Shown: in pieces, positions 3,975 to 7,269 of the stretch
Position numbering within the stretch: position 1 is the first letter of the stretch
Layout of the letters: each line of letters starts with the position of its first letter
NCBI GenBank assembly: GCA_047603135.1
Contig: JBLKOW010000056.1
Coordinates: 1 to 7,269 of the forward strand
Length of the DNA: 7,269 nucleotides
Direction of reading: 5' to 3'
From: JACJVV01 sp047603135
GTDB lineage: Archaea; Nanobdellota; Nanobdellia; Woesearchaeales; JACJVV01
Translations under genes and position numbers: made by a program
The notes under the pieces: generated by a model
What the model was told of the DNA's origin: nothing
The model's input: only the letters and a program-made list of their open reading frames with translations
The model's database searches: none

Positions 3975-6900
3975 TTATTGTCCACGCATGTTTCTAAGCT
4001 CTTCAATTGCATGATTAAGTGCTTGAGGATTTGCTTGAGTGAAACGTTGTCTTAGTGTGTTTGGATCATATGTATTGTACGCTTTGGCGAATTGCATAAT
4101 TTGTGTTGCTTCTCTTCGAACAGGGTCATTCACTAATTCATTGGTTACTTCCTCAATAATCTCTGCATCCCATCCTAAATTTTTAAGAGAGCTTACGATA
4201 TGGTTCATTGAATTTCCTTTAACAATTTGTTTTACGAAATAATCTTTTAGTTTTTCTCTTACTTCTGGGGTGTTTTTTCGTGACTCTTGTTGTGTTTCTT
4301 GCTGGTAGGAAGTATCTGATTGTTTTTTTGCACGAATATACATAAATGCTCCTGCTCCAGCACCTCCTAATAGTATGATAATAATTATGAACATAAATGT
4401 TCCACCGCGTGAACTACTACTACGTGAAGGTGGAGTTGGTTGTTCAATTGACGGTTCGTGAGGTGTTTGGTCTCCTGGCTGGCCTCCTTGATCAATTGGG
4501 TCTTCTTGTTCAGTTGGTCTTTGATTTGTATGACATGCATTATCGTACCAATATCCTCGTGCATTTCTACATTCGAATTCATCTTTACATTCACTGAGTG
4601 TATCAAATGTACAGGTGGGCTCTGGGGTAGGATCAGGTGGTATTGGTTGAGTTTGATTTGTTTCATTAGTTGTCTGGTTTGTTTCATTACCTGGAATTGT
4701 TACATTTGTTTCATTCCCTATTGTTATATTTCTAATTATAATTGGTTCTGGATCAATTGAGCGTATTCTTAATTCATAACTACTAAACAATACGATTATA
4801 TCATCAATGCAAAATTCGTAGTTGAACTCTGCATCCTCTTGACATATGCTTCTTTCTTCACGACAAATATCTCGACAAAGGGCATCATCACATCCACTAA
4901 TACAATCATTGTGGATGTCATTACATACATTTCTTTCAGTTGTTCTAACATCTTGACAATCGCGTCTTTCATCTTCAACTGCAGGGTCTTCTTTTAATCG
5001 ATGTAAGAGGAGTTCTGTTTCATAGTAGCCATCATCAAGGAAGTCTAGTTTTCTTGTTTCTCCTTCTCTGAGGCTGAATTCATTATCAAAACGTCCTTCT
5101 GCAATGAAATCTACGCGATCAAATTCACGATCGTAGAATGGGTCAATCTTGATTCTTGCTGGAATTGCTTCATCAGTACATATTTGAAGGTCATCTTCAC
5201 ATACTTTATCACAATCTTCTAAGTCTTGTGTACATCTTTCTCTACAGTCTTCATTATCGCGCTGTGCAAATTCATAATCACTACGGCAATTGTCGCGACA
5301 TGATAGTCTATCTCGTGAGTCATCATAGCGATTACAGTCTTCTCTACATACATTGTATTCATTTCGATGTACGTCAAATAAATCTCTACATTCTATATCA
5401 CATGTTCTTTTTTCATCTCGACATGTTCGTGTACATGCAGTGTTCGTTTCCTCGCAATTATTATCTACTATAAATGTCAAGATATCATCAAAGTCTGCTG
5501 AGTATGTTCTATATGTTGAGGTTACATTTATCCAAATAAATCTTCCATCTTGTGTTGTGAAAGTGTATTCCCATGGTTTTGAAAATTGGGTTGGTGGGGC
5601 TGTCGCGATATTTCCTCCTACTCGGACATTGTTTGTGTCACTAATTCGTACTCGTGCTGAAGTGGTTTTTTGCTCTCCTGGATTAAGATTTAATTCAGGG
5701 AATCCTTCGATAATAGTAATTCCTTGTGAGTTGTCCATCGTTACTTGCACTGTTTCTGATTTATTGTTATTGTTTTTAATATTCATGCTGATGCGTACTA
5801 TTTCGTCAATATGTGGGCGTGATTTATCTGTACTAATAGTATATTCTAGTAAGTTATCAACAACACTAAATTTTGTTTGTTTTTTGATATCAACTCCTAA
5901 GTCATTCCAAACTCTTGCAGTAACTGTGTGTGTTCCTTGACCTTGTACAGGTATGGTTTTGTGAATAGTTTCTTTTTCACCTGCTGTAATTTGTTTGAAG
6001 TTATATCCCTCAGTTCTTTGTGTTGTACTATGAGTTACGTTTATTTGATAAAACCCTGCAAAATCAGCTTTTTCATCAGCTTCAATAACTAATGTGATTT
6101 GTCCATTTCCTCCCATTTGTACTGTTGGGGTTGATGTGTTAAGTGTAACTTTTGGAGAAATTTGTATTCCTTGCAATTCAAAATGAATTGGTTCTTCAGT
6201 GTTATTATATGAATTAAGTGAAGAATGTTCAGGGTATAAATTTGTTACCGTGTACTCTGTATAAATTCGACAATCATATTGATAGATATTTGGTTTTGTT
6301 TGTGTAATAGTAAATTGTATGTCTTGTGGATTATTTACATTAATACTTGTTTTGTTAAAAGTAGTTTCTGATATTTCTAGATAATCTTTACATGCATCAT
6401 TTAATTTCAAATTACCATTAATGTTCACGCTTTGGCTTCCATGCTTACTAAATTGTAATGTGTATGTAGCAGGTGAATTTATTGCAACAGGATTATTTGG
6501 ATGTGTAACTTGCATATTGACTGGATTGGTGAGCATGACCTGGAAATTTTCTGTCCCTGTGCTTTGCCCAATACTATACATGATAGTTAATTCTTGAATA
6601 CCCTCGCTGAACTGTGAAGTGGTTGGGGTGAAGAAACGTGCACCAAATAAGTCGTCAGTATCTTTTTGTAACGTTAAGATATTGTTGTTAATTATTGCAG
6701 TGAGCTGTTCAGGTGGATACTTAAATGGCATGTTTTCAATTATATTCCAAATTTTATTTAATGGTATTCCTTGATTATCTTGAACAGTTATATTTAATTT
6801 ATTTTCTTCTCCTAAAAAGAATATGCCTTTTCCTAAATTGATTGAGAGATTATCTTTGATTTTTCCTTCAACAGTCTTGACAGTGTACCATGTTTCGTTA

Positions 6901-7269
6901 TTCTCCACACGGATTTGTGCAATAAAGTCTGTTGCATTATCAGCTATTTTGTAGAGTTCAAGAGGTTCATAGATAATTTGCGACTCATACATTTCATAAG
7001 GATATAAATAGTAAATGTCATAGTTTTCTATTTCTTCTTGAGTTATGTTTAGTTCTTGCAGTTCTGATTCATTAATTTTATCAAACTCAAAAAGTTCAAT
7101 CTCGCGATCAAGTGTACTGAATTTTACTGACATATTTGTTATTGTGTTTGTTTTTGGAATTTTTACATAAGTAATAATGGCATCATATGTGTTGAAATTA
7201 TTATTTATTTCATAGTTGTCTCCCTCTATAAATGCTAGAAGATCATCATAGTTCATAGTGCTCATAATG
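3975..7269 (-). CDS. Large membrane-anchored, Cys-rich glycoprotein (N-terminus probably outside window)
   Basis: Surface protein of unknown function, 1096 residues from the in-frame Met at 7265. The frame is still open at the window edge and this Met gives no signal peptide, so the true start is probably upstream. Order of parts: Asn-rich region 1-240; beta-sandwich, CARDB/Ig-like stretches at roughly 245-345, 370-468 and 472-572, the first with a likely C292-C332 disulfide; a beta-rich domain at about 573-845 interrupted by two cysteine hairpins (604-696 and 770-819); a sequon-dense linker 846-872; a Pro-rich spacer; a four-Cys module 885-911; a Pro/Ser/Gly stalk; a membrane helix at about 956-977; then the basic RAKK and a 119-residue cytoplasmic tail with two helical units. 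There are 20 N-x-S/T sequons, all outside the hairpins. Topology is outside-in with the C-terminus in the cytoplasm. Numbering below counts the Met at 7265 as 1. Confidence 0.88.
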   Translation of the reverse strand, partial: IMSTMNYDDLLAFIEGDNYEINNNFNTYDAIITYVKIPKTNTITNMSVKFSTLDREIELFEFDKINESELQELNITQEEIENYDIYYLYPYEMYESQIIYEPLELYKIADNATDFIAQIRVENNETWYTVKTVEGKIKDNLSINLGKGIFFLGEENKLNITVQDNQGIPLNKIWNIIENMPFKYPPEQLTAIINNNILTLQKDTDDLFGARFFTPTTSQFSEGIQELTIMYSIGQSTGTENFQVMLTNPVNMQVTHPNNPVAINSPATYTLQFSKHGSQSVNINGNLKLNDACKDYLEISETTFNKTSINVNNPQDIQFTITQTKPNIYQYDCRIYTEYTVTNLYPEHSSLNSYNNTEEPIHFELQGIQISPKVTLNTSTPTVQMGGNGQITLVIEADEKADFAGFYQINVTHSTTQRTEGYNFKQITAGEKETIHKTIPVQGQGTHTVTARVWNDLGVDIKKQTKFSVVDNLLEYTISTDKSRPHIDEIVRISMNIKNNNNKSETVQVTMDNSQGITIIEGFPELNLNPGEQKTTSARVRISDTNNVRVGGNIATAPPTQFSKPWEYTFTTQDGRFIWINVTSTYRTYSADFDDILTFIVDNNCEETNTACTRTCRDEKRTCDIECRDLFDVHRNEYNVCREDCNRYDDSRDRLSCRDNCRSDYEFAQRDNEDCRERCTQDLEDCDKVCEDDLQICTDEAIPARIKIDPFYDREFDRVDFIAEGRFDNEFSLREGETRKLDFLDDGYYETELLLHRLKEDPAVEDERRDCQDVRTTERNVCNDIHNDCISGCDDALCRDICREERSICQEDAEFNYEFCIDDIIVLFSSYELRIRSIDPEPIIIRNITIGNETNVTIPGNETNQTTNETNQTQPIPPDPTPEPTCTFDTLSECKDEFECRNARGYWYDNACHTNQRPTEQEDPIDQGGQPGDQTPHEPSIEQPTPPSRSSSSRGGTFMFIIIIILLGGAGAGAFMYIRAKKQSDTSYQQETQQESRKNTPEVREKLKDYFVKQIVKGNSMNHIVSSLKNLGWDAEIIEEVTNELVNDPVRREATQIMQFAKAYNTYDPNTLRQRFTQANPQALNHAIEELRNMRGQ
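4335..4400 (-). other. C-terminal transmembrane helix of the surface protein (residues 956-977)
   Basis: A run of Phe, Ile, Leu, Gly and Ala (core FIIIIILL, 959-966, then GGAGAGA) is followed by the basic residues RAKK, which by the positive-inside rule places the tail in the cytoplasm. It is preceded by a Ser/Gly-rich stretch (SRSSSSRGG) as a stalk. Confidence 0.88.
4533..4613 (-). other. Four-cysteine mini-module (residues 885-911)
   Basis: Cysteines at 885, 893, 899 and 911 surround the aromatic RGYWYDNAC run. The pattern C-x7-C-x5-C-x11-C with a Tyr-Trp-Tyr centre looks like a small two-disulfide module of extracellular proteins. I cannot name its family. It sits between the sequon linker and the stalk. 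Confidence 0.5.
4650..4730 (-). other. Sequon-dense linker (residues 846-872)
   Basis: Seven N-x-T sequons begin at residues 846, 851, 854, 860, 863, 867 and 870. A Pro-rich stretch (PIPPDPTPEPT) follows. If glycosylated by the archaeal AglB oligosaccharyltransferase this would be an extended, sugar-coated spacer lifting the upper domains from the membrane. Occupancy cannot be seen from sequence. Confidence 0.7.
4809..4958 (-). other. Predicted disulfide-ladder helical hairpin 2 (residues 770-819)
   Basis: Eight cysteines at 770, 781, 788, 792, 797, 801, 808 and 819 with intervals 11-7-4-5-4-7-11, again an exact palindrome (each mirror pair sums to 1589). The turn is only four residues (DDAL, 793-796). 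As in the first hairpin, the steps fit a single helix stripe and the filler is charged. Four rungs are predicted: 770-819, 781-808, 788-801 and 792-797. Its centre differs from hairpin 1 (5 instead of 12), so it is not a simple copy. Confidence 0.72.
5178..5456 (-). other. Predicted disulfide-ladder helical hairpin 1 (residues 604-696)
   Basis: Fourteen cysteines at 604, 611, 615, 622, 626, 640, 644, 656, 660, 674, 678, 685, 689 and 696. The intervals 7-4-7-4-14-4-12-4-14-4-7-4-7 are an exact palindrome, so every mirror pair sums to 1300. Steps of 4, 7 and 14 keep all cysteines on one face of an alpha helix. The remaining residues are rich in Asp, Glu and Arg and lack proline. I infer two antiparallel helices joined by an 11-residue turn (645-655) and stapled by seven disulfides. 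The six CX3C pairs recall the twin CX3C motif of small Tim chaperones, but this is an analogy, not homology. Confidence 0.75.

Noticed and set aside
4809..5456. Cysteine clusters as zinc or iron-sulfur binding sites
   Set aside because: The protein segment is predicted to be outside the membrane, cysteines come as CX3C/CX6C rather than CX2C knuckles, and the exact mirror spacing is explained by cross-helix disulfides without any metal.
5353..5940. 195-codon open frame on the + strand opposite the surface-protein gene
   Set aside because: It lies entirely antisense to the cysteine and beta-rich coding sequence, has no promoter or known motif, and its composition is what the complementary strand of that gene would give.

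Overview
The window looks like an AT-rich archaeal chromosome segment, most probably from a small-genome DPANN-type lineage such as Woesearchaeota or relatives. The domain-level call is firm. There is a clear archaeal replication factor C large subunit, BRE/TATA promoters sit about 25 bases upstream of start codons (leaderless-style transcription), and a large secreted protein is full of N-glycosylation sequons with a C-terminal membrane anchor. The DPANN placement is weaker and rests on gene style: a short RFC-L and helical units of the 'L...GW....I' kind on the cytoplasmic tail of the surface protein.

Layout. Positions 1-322 are non-coding and T-rich, with two blocks of a degenerate 11-bp tandem repeat, and end in a promoter. 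Positions 323-2276 hold a two-gene sugar-nucleotide operon on the + strand: UDP-glucuronate decarboxylase (UDP-xylose synthase), then after 4 bases a GalE-type UDP-hexose 4-epimerase. A separate strong promoter drives a 72-residue acidic protein of unknown function (2359-2577). Convergent to it, 13 bases away, is the RFC large subunit gene on the - strand (2591-3808). A 166-base spacer with direct repeats and a perfect palindrome separates this from a very large - strand gene (3975 to the window edge) for a membrane-anchored surface protein, probably missing its N-terminus here.

The most striking observation is in the surface protein. Two cysteine-rich segments have cysteine spacings that read the same forwards and backwards: 7-4-7-4-14-4-12-4-14-4-7-4-7 for residues 604-696, and 11-7-4-5-4-7-11 for residues 770-819. 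All spacings keep the cysteines on one helix face. The simplest explanation is two antiparallel helical hairpins, each stapled by a ladder of disulfides (seven and four rungs), both inserted in a beta-rich domain near the membrane. Between them and the membrane lies a linker with seven N-glycosylation sequons in 27 residues and a small four-cysteine module.

How the genes may fit together (inference): the epimerase and decarboxylase supply nucleotide sugars for surface glycans, and the neighbouring surface protein is an obvious glycosylation target. They are not in one operon, so this link is only positional. RFC-L is a housekeeping clamp-loader subunit with two departures from the textbook form: no C-terminal PIP-box tail, and Glu in place of the sensor-1 Asn.
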